DNA of 64,000 nt from Bacillota bacterium (GCA_023457255.1 JAEWMB010000020.1:372001-436000), one strand, 5' to 3'. Positions 36,100-45,913 are shown, counted from the stretch's first letter. Notes: a model not told the origin generated them from the letters alone. Made by a program: numbers and translations.

Positions 36100-37488
36100 T
36101 TAATAGATTACTGCAGATTCAATAACCTTCGTCGCATCCAGTGCAATATGATCATAAACGGACAACCCTCGTTTCGTACCTTTTTTAACAATGACATACT
36201 CTTCATTTTCAGTCAATCGTTCTATACGCCTAAAGACCGCATACCCTTTATTTACATTGAAGACACCTTCTAACTTTCCTATCAGACTGATTCGGAACTT
36301 ATCTGTAGTTTTATCCGATAGAATATAATCGTTAAAACCAAAGGTTTCCTTATCAACATATCCATAGGTTTCGTCTTCATAATAAATTTCACAAGCTGTA
36401 AATTGCGGTTCCAGCGTCTTTGTTGTTTCGTTATAAACCTCTCTGACTAAGCCCGGTTCGCCAGAATCACCACCGTTAGTAAAATACTCCATCGGAATCA
36501 TATAAAATTCCTTTTCCGTAATGGCTGATTTCGGAATTTTTAATCCGGATTCTGCTTTTAACTGTATCTCTATGTCTAGAAATCGTTCCCTTAAATATCT
36601 TGTTACATACTTATCTAAAGAGATATTCAGAAACCAAGATTGACCTTTTTGATATACCGCAAACGGTGCTTTCATTTGAAACTGATCCAGAGTGATTGTA
36701 AAAGTAATCATCTTTCTCTCTTTTAATTGTTCTGCAACTTCTGCAGAAATAGGAGCTACAATATTCCAATGATCCTCTGTCAATAGCTTGTACACATTTT
36801 GGCTGTTTTCAATGATTTCACCGGTACGCAAATTCTTTCTTTCATATTGTTCCAGGTGAAAGATTGTTTCTGATACATCATCTGCCAATAATCCATCAAG
36901 AGTATCAGAATAATATGAAATGATACCTGCCTGCGGAGCTTTTACAACACCAAAATTGGAACTCAAACCCGTACTGTTAATAATCTCCTGCATGTTGGAA
37001 AGTAAATTAACATCCAAAATATTACGTATACTGGCAGAAATATCATCCCTAAAATTATAAACTTCCGAATAGTTACTATCTTGATACGTATATTTGTATT
37101 TAGCAATATCTTTGCGAATGCTGGCTGCATCCATCTTAGAAAAAGTTATTCCACCCGTCGTATCGGTTAGTTTTTCGTAAATTTTCTTACTTTCATCAAT
37201 AGAATAAATAGTAGAGTCCTTGGCCACTCTGGCACCTTCACGAAAATAATAATTCACATAACCGGATCTATCTGTAGTGATCATTTTCTCTTCTCTTGCT
37301 ATGACACCTTGTAAAAGATTCTCCTGTGAAAGCGGCTGCTCTAAAATTTCATAAATTGAAATTTGAGGTTTCGATAAATACAAAGATACATTTACCACTG
37401 TATAAACTAGAATTATTATGAATATGATAATACCAATGTTAATCGATCTTCTTTTTTTAAATTTGACTACCTTTGAATTCTCCTGCAT
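36100..37488 (-). CDS. HlyD-like single-pass membrane protein
   Basis: The 462-residue product has a basic N-terminus, one membrane helix (~16-38) and a large external part. The segment SGYVNYYFREGARVAKDSTIYSI resembles the split biotinyl-lipoyl-like half-motif of membrane-fusion (HlyD) proteins, and KAPQAGIISYYSDTLDGL matches its second half. Such proteins normally couple to an ABC or other exporter, none of which is adjacent. AGAGG lies six bases before the ATG at 37488; the longer in-frame start lacks a site. Position before the ylm cluster hints at an envelope or division role, which is inference. Confidence 0.65.
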   Translation of the reverse strand: MQENSKVVKFKKRRSINIGIIIFIIILVYTVVNVSLYLSKPQISIYEILEQPLSQENLLQGVIAREEKMITTDRSGYVNYYFREGARVAKDSTIYSIDESKKIYEKLTDTTGGITFSKMDAASIRKDIAKYKYTYQDSNYSEVYNFRDDISASIRNILDVNLLSNMQEIINSTGLSSNFGVVKAPQAGIISYYSDTLDGLLADDVSETIFHLEQYERKNLRTGEIIENSQNVYKLLTEDHWNIVAPISAEVAEQLKERKMITFTITLDQFQMKAPFAVYQKGQSWFLNISLDKYVTRYLRERFLDIEIQLKAESGLKIPKSAITEKEFYMIPMEYFTNGGDSGEPGLVREVYNETTKTLEPQFTACEIYYEDETYGYVDKETFGFNDYILSDKTTDKFRISLIGKLEGVFNVNKGYAVFRRIERLTENEEYVIVKKGTKRGLSVYDHIALDATKVIESAVIY

Positions 37489-37592
37489 AATAACCTCTTC
37501 TATTTTTTCTATTTCATTCCATTGGTTTTTTGCATAAAAAACCATGGATTGTTTACACTACCATTAACTAGAACACATAGGAGGTGTAAAAT

Positions 37593-37793
37593 ATGAAAGT
37601 TATTGATTATATTGCTCTAGTTCTTGTTATTATCGGCGCAATCAACTGGGGATTAATTGGATTCTTCCAGTTCGACTTAGTACGATTCATATTTGGTAAT
37701 ATGACCATTTTAGCTCGAATCATATATGCATTAGTCGGTATATCCGGTCTATATGCTTTAAGCTATTTTGGTAGATTGAAAAATGATATGTAA
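37593..37793 (+). CDS. DUF378 small membrane protein
   Basis: A 66-residue protein with two membrane helices. The segment VIGAINWGLIGFFQFDLV is the DUF378 signature. The family is widespread and of unknown function. AGGAGGTG precedes the ATG. It is one of the few plus-strand genes, is divergent from the HlyD-like gene, and is followed by a long terminator hairpin. Confidence 0.88.
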   Translation: MKVIDYIALVLVIIGAINWGLIGFFQFDLVRFIFGNMTILARIIYALVGISGLYALSYFGRLKNDM

Positions 37794-37920
37794 TCATGTT
37801 ACAAACGAGAAAAGGCACGCTTTGCAAAGTTGTTCCCGAATTATTTGCATAGCAAGCGGCTACACTTATTAACAAAACAGTCGAAACGACTGGCTAAGTA
37901 AAAGGGATATTTCATAAAGG

Positions 37921-37985
37921 AAGCGGTTTTACACTAAATTACGGAGTATATTATTCCGTAATTGAAGTGCAAAACCGCTTTTTTG
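37921..37985 (+). terminator. Long terminator hairpin downstream of the DUF378 gene
   Basis: AAGCGGTTTT (37921-37930) pairs with AAAACCGCTT (37971-37980), and inside it AATTACGGA (37937-37945) pairs with TCCGTAATT (37955-37963). A T6 run follows on the plus strand. The hairpin stands between converging genes. Confidence 0.8.
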
Positions 37986-38002
37986 GGTGAAATTTTACAA
38001 TC

Positions 38003-38422
38003 TTAAAGAGCTACAATCACGTTTTGTTTCTTAGTGTCAGGCAAATCGTTTTCATTAATGGAGATGCTGATGATAAAGTCAACCTGGAATTTTGTTGATA
38101 TCATCTCTATCTTACCAAGTACACCATCGATATCCTCTAGGCTTGTACATGCTATTTTCATAAAACCGTCTAAATAAATCTTCTGCAGGTCATGATTGGC
38201 TGCAATCAGACCACACACAAATCCTAAAAATTCTTTCGGAGTTTCAATACAATAATCTCTTACGTTAATCAAACGTATCTTGTTATTGAGTTCATACATA
38301 TTCTTATTGCTCTTATCAAGATAAACTACATTCCCTTTCACGGCCTCAATTTCTGAGTTTGCCTTATCAATTAGAATTTTTGTTTTACCTTTTCCTTTTG
38401 CACCTGCAATAATCTGTATCAT
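38003..38422 (-). CDS. Small P-loop protein, function unknown
   Basis: The 139-residue product (from ATG 38422, with AAGGAGGAG upstream) begins MIQIIAGAKGKGKTK, a clear Walker A, and has a Walker-B-like KIYLDGF at ~92-98. I know of similar small ATP-binding proteins in clostridia that are sometimes labelled PilT-like, but the pilus-retraction signatures are not present. It ends convergent with the DUF378 gene. A possible Spo0A box (TGTCGAA, 38550-38556) lies upstream. Its role is unknown. Confidence 0.7.
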   Translation of the reverse strand: MIQIIAGAKGKGKTKILIDKANSEIEAVKGNVVYLDKSNKNMYELNNKIRLINVRDYCIETPKEFLGFVCGLIAANHDLQKIYLDGFMKIACTSLEDIDGVLGKIEMISTKFQVDFIISISINENDLPDTKKQNVIVAL

Positions 38423-38576
38423 CGCAATCTCCTCCTTTACATTATAAACGATTTCTTGCTTACTCATATTATAGTATAATCGAAATAAAAAAACAATCCT
38501 ATTTTGCTTAAGAATTCCAAATTTACCATTTTAATTTTCAGACAACTATTGTCGAATAAAAGAAGTAATTGCTACT

Positions 38577-39539
38577 CTATTCCATTTCTAAAAGATGTGC
38601 AAGCTGATTATATAAACTCGTTTTTCCGGCAGCTTTAAAGACTGCACTAATATGTGCTTTTCCTTCTGCCGAAGTACTGTATAGAATTAAACAATCCCCT
38701 GCATCTCCGGTACTACCAGTCTTTCCACCAAAAACCGTAACCCCTTCCGGAGCCGCTTTCGTACCAAGCAAAAACATATTCGTCGTTTCATACACTTTTC
38801 TTCGAAGCTTTCCATTCTTATCTGTAATAGAAGCTTCATAAGTTTGCTGCCTTATAATCGGAATTAATTCCTCATATTTTAAACATTCTTTAAAGATTAA
38901 ATACATATCATATGCAGTAGTATAATGATTCGGATCATGCAACCCATGGGAATTGGTAAAATGAGTATTGGTCGCTCCGATACTGGCAGCTTCTTCATTC
39001 ATCTTTTTAACAAATTCTTCTTCCGAAGCGTACATATGCTCCGCAATTGCAATTGCGGCATCATTTCCGGAGTAGACTAGTAAACAATTTAAGAGAGTCT
39101 CCATTGAAACTACGTCCCCAGCCTTAAAATTACAAAGCTTCGCTCCATACGTAGTTATCCCGGCATTATCCTTTTCTACTGTTACGCTATCCTTTAGATT
39201 CCCATATTTTAGTACGAGCAATGCAGTTAACAATTTGGTTGTACTTGCAGGATAAATTCTGTCATATACATTTTTTGCATACAATACGTTATGATCCGTA
39301 TCATCAATCATAAAGGCGGCAACTGCAGTGATTTCCGGATCGTCCATATGATTATCCTTTTCTTCCACCACACTGTAATCTTTTGTGAGAAACTCTGCAG
39401 CTACTGCATCTACATAAGTTCCGATACTTTCATTTAATTTACCGTCTGTACCGGAATATAGCATTAATACATCTGATTGTTTCGAACAGCCCGTAAGTAG
39501 CAAACTGATACTTAATCCTAACATTATTATTTTCTTCAA
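38577..39539 (-). CDS. D-alanyl-D-alanine carboxypeptidase, lipoprotein
   Basis: A serine peptidase of family S11 that trims the terminal D-Ala of peptidoglycan pentapeptides. Motifs are YPASTTKLLTAL (Ser-X-X-Lys), YSGNDAAIAIAE (Ser-Gly-Asn) and FGGKTGSTGDAG (Lys-Thr-Gly). The signal ends in a lipobox LLLTGC, so the enzyme is a lipoprotein rather than anchored by a C-terminal helix, which is missing. Start is probably a TTG at 39539: GGAG lies six bases before it and the product then begins MKKIIMLGLS. A TTG four codons upstream would overlap that site. It is beside mgsA and rodA. Confidence 0.9.
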   Translation of the reverse strand: MKKIIMLGLSISLLLTGCSKQSDVLMLYSGTDGKLNESIGTYVDAVAAEFLTKDYSVVEEKDNHMDDPEITAVAAFMIDDTDHNVLYAKNVYDRIYPASTTKLLTALLVLKYGNLKDSVTVEKDNAGITTYGAKLCNFKAGDVVSMETLLNCLLVYSGNDAAIAIAEHMYASEEEFVKKMNEEAASIGATNTHFTNSHGLHDPNHYTTAYDMYLIFKECLKYEELIPIIRQQTYEASITDKNGKLRRKVYETTNMFLLGTKAAPEGVTVFGGKTGSTGDAGDCLILYSTSAEGKAHISAVFKAAGKTSLYNQLAHLLEME

Positions 39540-39584
39540 TTTGAACTCCAATCTGCCAATTCCATACCGTTTGTATCTTGACTA

Positions 39585-39986
39585 CTATTTTCCTTTGAAT
39601 ATATCACGCCAATCCAAATCGCCACGATCCAAAGCTTTAATTAAAAGCTCTGCAGTAGCAAGATTAGTGGCAAGCGGAATATTATGAGTATCGCAAAGAT
39701 GAACCACCGTCATGATGTCTGGTTCGTGTGATTTTGGAGTTAAAGGATCACGCAGAAAGATAACCATATCAATTTCATTATGCTCTATTTGAGCTCCCAT
39801 CTGCTGTTCACCACCTAAGTGACCTGCCAGATATTTATGAACATTTAAATTTGTTACCTCTTCAATCAATCTACCTGTAGTTCCTGTCGCATATAACTGA
39901 TGTTTCGACAGTATTCCACGGTATGCAATACAGAAATTCTGCATCAATTTCTTTTTCGCATCATGTGCTATCATTCCAATATTCAT
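39585..39986 (-). CDS. mgsA: Methylglyoxal synthase
   Basis: Turns dihydroxyacetone phosphate into methylglyoxal and phosphate, a bypass of lower glycolysis when phosphate is short. The 133-residue protein has IGMIAHDAKK, YATGTTG, the active-site GHLGGEQQMGAQI and FLRDPLTPKSHEPDI, all hallmarks of MgsA. GAGGAGG precedes the ATG. It starts 21 bases after rodA and is commonly found beside the min/rod genes in clostridia. Confidence 0.95.
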   Translation of the reverse strand: MNIGMIAHDAKKKLMQNFCIAYRGILSKHQLYATGTTGRLIEEVTNLNVHKYLAGHLGGEQQMGAQIEHNEIDMVIFLRDPLTPKSHEPDIMTVVHLCDTHNIPLATNLATAELLIKALDRGDLDWRDIFKGK

Positions 39987-40007
39987 GCTCCTACCTCCTC
40001 TTTTATG

Positions 40008-41177
40008 CTATAGTGATAAGGTTTCCCTTTGTGGTAACATCCTTTTATTTTGAAGACTTACATTCAATAATACACCTGCCATCAGCATATTTCCTAACAA
40101 CGCACTTAAACCCGAGCTAACAAATGGTAATGGGATTCCGGTGTTTGGCAATAATGAAGTAACAACTCCAATATTAACAAAAAGCTGAAACATCGTCAAT
40201 GATGCAATACCTGAAGCAATTAACATCCCCATAAAATCTTTCGCCATTCTTGCGATTTTTAGTGCTTTAAATATAAAAATCATGAGTAACACAATCACTA
40301 TCATGCTTCCGACAAACCCAAACGCTTCCGCTATTGCAGTAAAAATAAAATCACTTTCAATAACCGGTACTTTTGCAGATTTCAGTGTCACTTCTGCATC
40401 CGTTAACAATTTTCCGGAAACACCGCCTGCTCGTATACATTTTGCTGCATTTATCTGCTGATAAGCCTGTTTAGGAAATTGTTCCGGGTGAAGCATTGCT
40501 AAGATACGATCTCTTTGGTATTCGTTCAGAATTATTTGATAATCTTGCTGTACATACCAAAAGAACGCAATAAAGCTTGGAATTCCGATTGCCAATGTCG
40601 GCAAAATAATTTTATAACTAAGTCCAGCCATAAAAAACATACTTAAAAATGTTGCAAAAAGTACAATACTCACCGATAAATCAGGCTGTATAAAAATCAA
40701 ACTAATCGGTAATACCATCAAAATCAATGCCAGCAGTATAATAGATGCTTTATTAATCTGCCGCCTGACGATATCAAAAAACTTTGCTAAGAATATAATC
40801 ATTATAATTCTAGTTAGCTCCGAAGGCTGAACCTCATAGCTGCCGATTGCAATCCACCGCTGCGCCAAATAATGTGACTTACCCAATGGAGTAAATTTTG
40901 TTATTACGAGCAAAACTATATTAAGCAAGTAAAGCGGAATAAAGAGCTTGGCAACAAAGTGGTAGTCTATGAACGAGACAGCCACTGCAATAATCAAACC
41001 AACTGCATAACCAATAATTTGCTTTTCAAACTGTCTTTCATTCGCATCTTGCAAGCGGCGAATCAGAACCATTCCAATAATTCCAAGTATTGAAATGACA
41101 GCCAGTATTGAAACTTTATAATGCTTTAGGTCATATTCCTCAAAATTGAAAATTGATTTAAACAAAGTTTTTAACAT
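40008..41177 (-). CDS. rodA: RodA/FtsW-family peptidoglycan glycosyltransferase
   Basis: A SEDS polymerase that builds glycan strands from lipid II together with a class B PBP. The 389-residue product has about ten membrane helices; the C-terminal NTGIPLPFVSSGLSALLGNM is the SEDS signature and SYEVQPSELTRI lies in an earlier loop. Position in the mre-min block next to PBP2 points to the elongation enzyme RodA rather than FtsW. AAGGAAATT precedes the ATG. Confidence 0.92.
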   Translation of the reverse strand: MLKTLFKSIFNFEEYDLKHYKVSILAVISILGIIGMVLIRRLQDANERQFEKQIIGYAVGLIIAVAVSFIDYHFVAKLFIPLYLLNIVLLVITKFTPLGKSHYLAQRWIAIGSYEVQPSELTRIIMIIFLAKFFDIVRRQINKASIILLALILMVLPISLIFIQPDLSVSIVLFATFLSMFFMAGLSYKIILPTLAIGIPSFIAFFWYVQQDYQIILNEYQRDRILAMLHPEQFPKQAYQQINAAKCIRAGGVSGKLLTDAEVTLKSAKVPVIESDFIFTAIAEAFGFVGSMIVIVLLMIFIFKALKIARMAKDFMGMLIASGIASLTMFQLFVNIGVVTSLLPNTGIPLPFVSSGLSALLGNMLMAGVLLNVSLQNKRMLPQRETLSL

Positions 41178-41189
41178 GAATTAATTTCC

Positions 41190-41462
41190 TTACTTACTGT
41201 GCTTTAGGTCTTTGATCGGAATATTAGCAAATAACGCCGGTACGTTACCGTTATTTCCTTCCGATTCCGTCTGAGTGATTTTGATATCCAAGCCTTCTTG
41301 GTCTATCACGACATATTTTGATATTACTGCAATAATATCATTTTTAATCTGTTCCATAATTTCAGGAGAACAACCAGCGCGATCAGACACTAAGACAAGT
41401 TTTAACCTATCCTTCGCGACACTTCCCGATGCTTTCTTTTTAAAAAAATCCAATAAAGCCAT
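41190..41462 (-). CDS. minE: Division topological specificity factor MinE
   Basis: MinE triggers MinD ATP hydrolysis and drives pole-to-pole movement of the MinCD inhibitor. The 90-residue protein has the N-terminal membrane/MinD-binding helix (ALLDFFKKK) and the dimerisation core (DRLKLVLVSDRAGCSPEIME). AAGGAGGA precedes the ATG. It lies 13 bases after minD. Few Gram-positives carry MinE; many clostridia do. Confidence 0.95.
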   Translation of the reverse strand: MALLDFFKKKASGSVAKDRLKLVLVSDRAGCSPEIMEQIKNDIIAVISKYVVIDQEGLDIKITQTESEGNNGNVPALFANIPIKDLKHSK

Positions 41463-41475
41463 TTGACTATCCTCC

Positions 41476-42258
41476 TTAGTTTTTCTTAAACAGCTTACTA
41501 AAGAACCCCTGCTTGGAATTTAAGTCTAGATAGGGTACCTCTTCTCCGGTGATACGACGGCAAATGTTCATATATGCCTTTCCGGCTGAAGAATCCGAAC
41601 CAACCAAAGGCTCTCCCTGATTTGTTGATATGACAATATTCTCATCATCCGGCACAACACCAATCAAATCAATTGCTAAAATTTCCACAACATCTTCACT
41701 TGACATCATGTCACCTCGTTTTACCATATCCATACGAAGGCGGTTTACGATGAGTTCTGTTTTCTTCATCTCATTTGCTTCTAACAATCCGATGATTCTG
41801 TCTGCATCACGTACAGCAGAAACCTCCGGAGTTGTGACTACTAATGCTCTGTCAGCGCCGGCAATGGCATTTTGAAAGCCTTGCTCAATACCAGCAGGAC
41901 AGTCCATTAATATGTAATCAAATTCTCCGCGTAATTCATCGGATAGCTTTCTCATCTGTTCCGGTGTTACTGAGGATTTATCTCTTGTTTGTGCAGATGG
42001 CAGTAAATAAAGATTAGGGTAACGCTTGTCTTTGATTAACGCTTGTTTGATACGACAATTACCCTCAATCACATCAACTAAGTTATAAACGATACGATTC
42101 TCAAGTCCCATTACTACATCTAAATTTCTTAACCCGATATCGGTATCAATTAATACAACTTTCTTGTCAAGCTTTGCAAGTCCTGTTCCCACATTTGCTG
42201 TAGTTGTCGTTTTACCAACTCCACCCTTTCCGGATGTTACAACGATTACTTCTCCCAT
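41476..42258 (-). CDS. minD: Septum site-determining ATPase MinD
   Basis: A ParA-type ATPase that holds MinC at the membrane. The 260-residue product begins MGEVIVVTSGKGGVGKTT, with the deviant Walker A lysine, and ends in an amphipathic membrane-targeting helix (KQGFFSKLFKKN). ATG 42258 has GGAGGAATC upstream; an upstream in-frame start adds a 13-residue tail not seen in the family and is rejected. It sits between minC and minE. Confidence 0.95.
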   Translation of the reverse strand: MGEVIVVTSGKGGVGKTTTTANVGTGLAKLDKKVVLIDTDIGLRNLDVVMGLENRIVYNLVDVIEGNCRIKQALIKDKRYPNLYLLPSAQTRDKSSVTPEQMRKLSDELRGEFDYILMDCPAGIEQGFQNAIAGADRALVVTTPEVSAVRDADRIIGLLEANEMKKTELIVNRLRMDMVKRGDMMSSEDVVEILAIDLIGVVPDDENIVISTNQGEPLVGSDSSAGKAYMNICRRITGEEVPYLDLNSKQGFFSKLFKKN

Positions 42259-42336
42259 TCTGATTCCTCCAGACATATGATTTAAAATTACATGCAAGCA
42301 ATGATGTCACATGTAGTAAGCATAAAAATAATTCCC

Positions 42337-43002
42337 CTATAAACGAATATCATTTAGAACTTTCTTATTCAAAGGTTCAATATAAATATTGCCTTCTTCT
42401 AAAAACGCAATCTTAGTTTCCTTCTCTTCCCCCTTCGACGGATGATCCGGTGCTCTTGCAATTATGTCCGCAATTCTAATCTGCCCTGGATTCATATCTA
42501 AAGACAATACAAAAGCGTTTTCATTTCCTGCCGCACCAGCAAAGGCGGTTCCTTTCAAGGAACCCAGTACAATGATATTTCCCTTACTTACCACACTGGC
42601 TCCGGGATTTACATCCCCGATAATAATAACACTTGTTTCAGTCTCTAATACTTGTCCGGACCTTAAATTTCCCTTATAGAATTGCCCCGTGGCATTGGAG
42701 AGCTCTAAGAGCTTATCCTCCAATGCCTTGGCAAAAACTTTATCTTTTTCCTCATCATTGTCTATTACACAGACAACATGGAGGTCCGAGCTGGTCGCAA
42801 TAGTATCTAAGATTTCCCGTTCCTCGGTATCCGTTAACTTACGTCCTTCGAAACTAATCGCCATCTTTGCATTTCCCAAAAACTTTCTCGAGTCTTCAAA
42901 TTTAACTTTGATATCCTCTAATAACTTAGAAAACTCCAAGTCTTTATCGAGTACGACTACGATACCATGTTTATTTCCTTTTATAATGACTGAATTATTC
43001 AT
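42337..43002 (-). CDS. minC: Septum site-determining protein MinC
   Basis: Inhibitor of FtsZ assembly. The 221-residue protein has a MinC_N domain (~1-105) and a C-terminal right-handed beta-helix (~110-205), seen in RSGQVLETETSVIIIGDVN and GASVVSKGNIIVLGSLKGTA, that binds MinD. GGTGATTG lies before the ATG. It is encoded between PBP2 and minD. Confidence 0.92.
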   Translation of the reverse strand: MNNSVIIKGNKHGIVVVLDKDLEFSKLLEDIKVKFEDSRKFLGNAKMAISFEGRKLTDTEEREILDTIATSSDLHVVCVIDNDEEKDKVFAKALEDKLLELSNATGQFYKGNLRSGQVLETETSVIIIGDVNPGASVVSKGNIIVLGSLKGTAFAGAAGNENAFVLSLDMNPGQIRIADIIARAPDHPSKGEEKETKIAFLEEGNIYIEPLNKKVLNDIRL

Positions 43003-43063
43003 ACAATCACCAATTACGCAAACATATTCATTTATGTTTTACATATCCTTTCTATGGTCTATC

Positions 43064-45913
43064 CTAGTCAGACACCGTAATATTTGTTGCGGAGCCTGCA
43101 GTAATATCTCCATTTAAGAGAGCTTCTTTATTCTCACCATTAAAATAATACCCTAATACTTCACGTCCCATCTTTGCGGCATTCGCAGAAGCATAACCAT
43201 TTGGTATGATACAGGTAATACTGATCTTTGGATCCTCATATGGCGCATATGCTATGAATAGGGAATGGTGAGGCTTTGTCTTACTTACCTGCGCCGTACC
43301 TGTTTTACCTGCCACAGTCACACCAAGATCTTTATAGAGACGGTCCAAAGAGTTAGCAGAAGAGTTAACCACAAGGTACATACCTCTTTGTACCATATTC
43401 CATTGCTCCTCTGTGAATTCAGTAATCCTATTATAAACGCTTGATTCCTTTTCAAATACCAGCTGATCATCCTTTGTCTTAACCTTATCTAATAAGGTAA
43501 GTTCAAAACAAGTACCACGATTAGCAAGGGTAGTGATATAACGGGAAATCTGTGTCGGCGTAAAATTATGATAATATCCAATTGCGGTACGGATTGCATC
43601 ATTACTGGATATTTCAGGAATGGACTCCTCCACTTCAACCCCGGAAACATCCCCAAATCCAAACATCTGTGCATATTTGTGGATTTTATTGATTCCGGTC
43701 TGATCGCTATAGCCGCCAAGCGAATCTTTTGACAAACGATATGCAGTCTCATAAAAAAAGTAGTTACAGGAATGCTGAATCGCTTGTGATGCATCTATTG
43801 TACCATGAGAACTTGGATATTTCCAACATCTTGGAGAAGGAACAATTTCCTCAAAAATACCTTTGTCTGTTATTCTAGTTGAAGTACTAATCACCTTCTC
43901 ACCAAATCCAACAAAAGTCATCAATGGTTTAAAGGTGGAACCGGTTGTTGTTTTCTGCATTGTCGGCCGGTTAATTAATGGAGTTGCCTTATCCTCTAAT
44001 AACTTACTATAGTAATCCCAGTCAATTTTATTGGCAAGGTAGTTATTATCGTAAGAAGGATAGGTAACCATTGCAAGGACATCACCGGTCTTTGGGTCGG
44101 TAACTACGACAGAACCGCTGCATGGCTCAAGAGCCAACTGTCCCGGTGTTATCTCAAGATTTCTTATCTTTGCTGTAATAAAATCATAGGCGGAAATACT
44201 TCCGCTGCTTAATCTTGAGTAATCATGCTCACTATATTCTAACACATTTTGTTCAAATAATAAAAGACTAATTTCCCTTCCCGTTAACTTTTTTGTAAAG
44301 ACCAGGGTACGGTAAATCTTCTTCTCAAATTCTTTGTCATCTACCAACAAGTTCATAGCATAATCAATCAGTTTTTCATATAGCTCATCGGTTCTATAGT
44401 ATTCCGTATCTCCAACAAGCTTTGATATGTCAACCCAGTTTTGTGTAATTGCATATTGTAAGAACTTACCAAGGCTTAGTTTATTATCTCTATAATTTTG
44501 ATATTGGCTATCTTCTTTGTTAATCTTAGAGGACAATAATATACCCACTTCACCGGAAGAAAGTTTGGAGTATACATATTGCAGATACTCTTCCATCTCT
44601 TCTCCTGCGGCACTGTTTGTAACGGTACTGTCAATTTTTAATAAATTTTTTAAATTATAAAAGATTCCCTCTCGCTTATCTAAAAACTTCTGATATACAC
44701 TCTTTTCCAACTCTGTTGCATCTTCCTCATGAAAATGAGCAATATCAATCACATTGTTGTTTAATAATGCATTATAAACCTCATAAATTGGTACCTTTAT
44801 CTTTGCCGCATTCTCTCCTTTTCCACCGTAATCCATATCAGGAGTAATGACGGATAAAAGGATTTCCGCTATATTTTTTTCTAAAATATGATAGCTGGCA
44901 ATCTGAAGATCGCGATCTATTGTCAGATATACATCATTTCCGGCTACAGGTTCTTTTGTCACTTTAACATCCAGTTCCTTGCCGTTATCATTAATCGTTA
45001 CAGCTACTTCCCCTTTTACACCGACCAGATAGTTTTCCATCTTCTTTTCGATACCGATTTTACCTACCACATCAGTTTCCCGATATTTCTTTTCAATTTC
45101 ATTATATTTTTCCAGTTCGGAAGAATTAATGAGACCGGTATATCCCAAGATATGAGCAAAATAAATACTGTCCTTATATACTCTTGAGGTTTCCAACTTT
45201 ACTTCGACTCCAGGCATACCTCCTAAGTTTTCCTTCACTGCCGCTACGGTTTCTTTATCGACATTAGAAGCAATTGTAATCTGATTATAACTTGGTGAAT
45301 TAATTAATAAATGATAACGCACCGTCATAATCTTTAAGGTGTCCTCTAAGGAATATTCATCAGAAATACGAAACATCGGAGCCCCACTGACACCATTTTT
45401 CAGAAAATCAAATACCCCTTGTGCATCCGAATTTTTCTCTTCTTCTGTTAACTTAGAAACATTTGTTCTGCAGTATGCATTTTTCTTAAAACGCAGCAAT
45501 TGATCCCCCGAGAGGTCAAATGCCAATTCTCCATTATTATCAATAAAAATATTAAAGTTCAGCTCAATCTCATATCCATAGCTTTCCAGCAAATTAATTA
45601 GTTTATGAATCATCGCATTTTTTTCTGCATTTGTTTCCAAAAGACCGCTGTCGCTGATCACAACAGAATAACTGGATTCATTGTATGCAAGTAAATTTCC
45701 ATTTCTATCATAAATATTTCCACGAGTTGCTTTAATATCTCTTGTTTCTACGTCTAAATATTCTTCTTTCTCAGCAATCGCTGTTCCTTCTACAATTTGC
45801 ATTACAAAAATCCGGTAGATTAAAGCAGCAAACATTCCCATAAATATTAAAGTAAGTGGAATCATACGGGAAGAAAACAGTCTCTTTAGTTTATCCAGCA
45901 AAACATCAAACAC
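43064..45913 (-). CDS. mrdA: Penicillin-binding protein 2 with large inserted region
   Basis: Class B transpeptidase partner of RodA, 949 residues, whereas relatives are often 600-720. It has one N-terminal membrane helix (~18-40), the dimerisation domain with TRGNIYDRNG (~63-72), and the transpeptidase with Ser659-T-F-Lys662, Ser715-C-Asn717 and Lys870-Thr-Gly872. Between YLTIDRDLQIA (~329-339) and GSVVVTDPKTGDVLAM (~600-615) lies a charged, helical insertion of roughly 240 residues that has no counterpart in standard PBP2. Start is GTG, with AAGGAGGG, overlapping the mreD stop (TAGTG). Confidence 0.92.
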   Translation of the reverse strand: MFDVLLDKLKRLFSSRMIPLTLIFMGMFAALIYRIFVMQIVEGTAIAEKEEYLDVETRDIKATRGNIYDRNGNLLAYNESSYSVVISDSGLLETNAEKNAMIHKLINLLESYGYEIELNFNIFIDNNGELAFDLSGDQLLRFKKNAYCRTNVSKLTEEEKNSDAQGVFDFLKNGVSGAPMFRISDEYSLEDTLKIMTVRYHLLINSPSYNQITIASNVDKETVAAVKENLGGMPGVEVKLETSRVYKDSIYFAHILGYTGLINSSELEKYNEIEKKYRETDVVGKIGIEKKMENYLVGVKGEVAVTINDNGKELDVKVTKEPVAGNDVYLTIDRDLQIASYHILEKNIAEILLSVITPDMDYGGKGENAAKIKVPIYEVYNALLNNNVIDIAHFHEEDATELEKSVYQKFLDKREGIFYNLKNLLKIDSTVTNSAAGEEMEEYLQYVYSKLSSGEVGILLSSKINKEDSQYQNYRDNKLSLGKFLQYAITQNWVDISKLVGDTEYYRTDELYEKLIDYAMNLLVDDKEFEKKIYRTLVFTKKLTGREISLLLFEQNVLEYSEHDYSRLSSGSISAYDFITAKIRNLEITPGQLALEPCSGSVVVTDPKTGDVLAMVTYPSYDNNYLANKIDWDYYSKLLEDKATPLINRPTMQKTTTGSTFKPLMTFVGFGEKVISTSTRITDKGIFEEIVPSPRCWKYPSSHGTIDASQAIQHSCNYFFYETAYRLSKDSLGGYSDQTGINKIHKYAQMFGFGDVSGVEVEESIPEISSNDAIRTAIGYYHNFTPTQISRYITTLANRGTCFELTLLDKVKTKDDQLVFEKESSVYNRITEFTEEQWNMVQRGMYLVVNSSANSLDRLYKDLGVTVAGKTGTAQVSKTKPHHSLFIAYAPYEDPKISITCIIPNGYASANAAKMGREVLGYYFNGENKEALLNGDITAGSATNITVSD

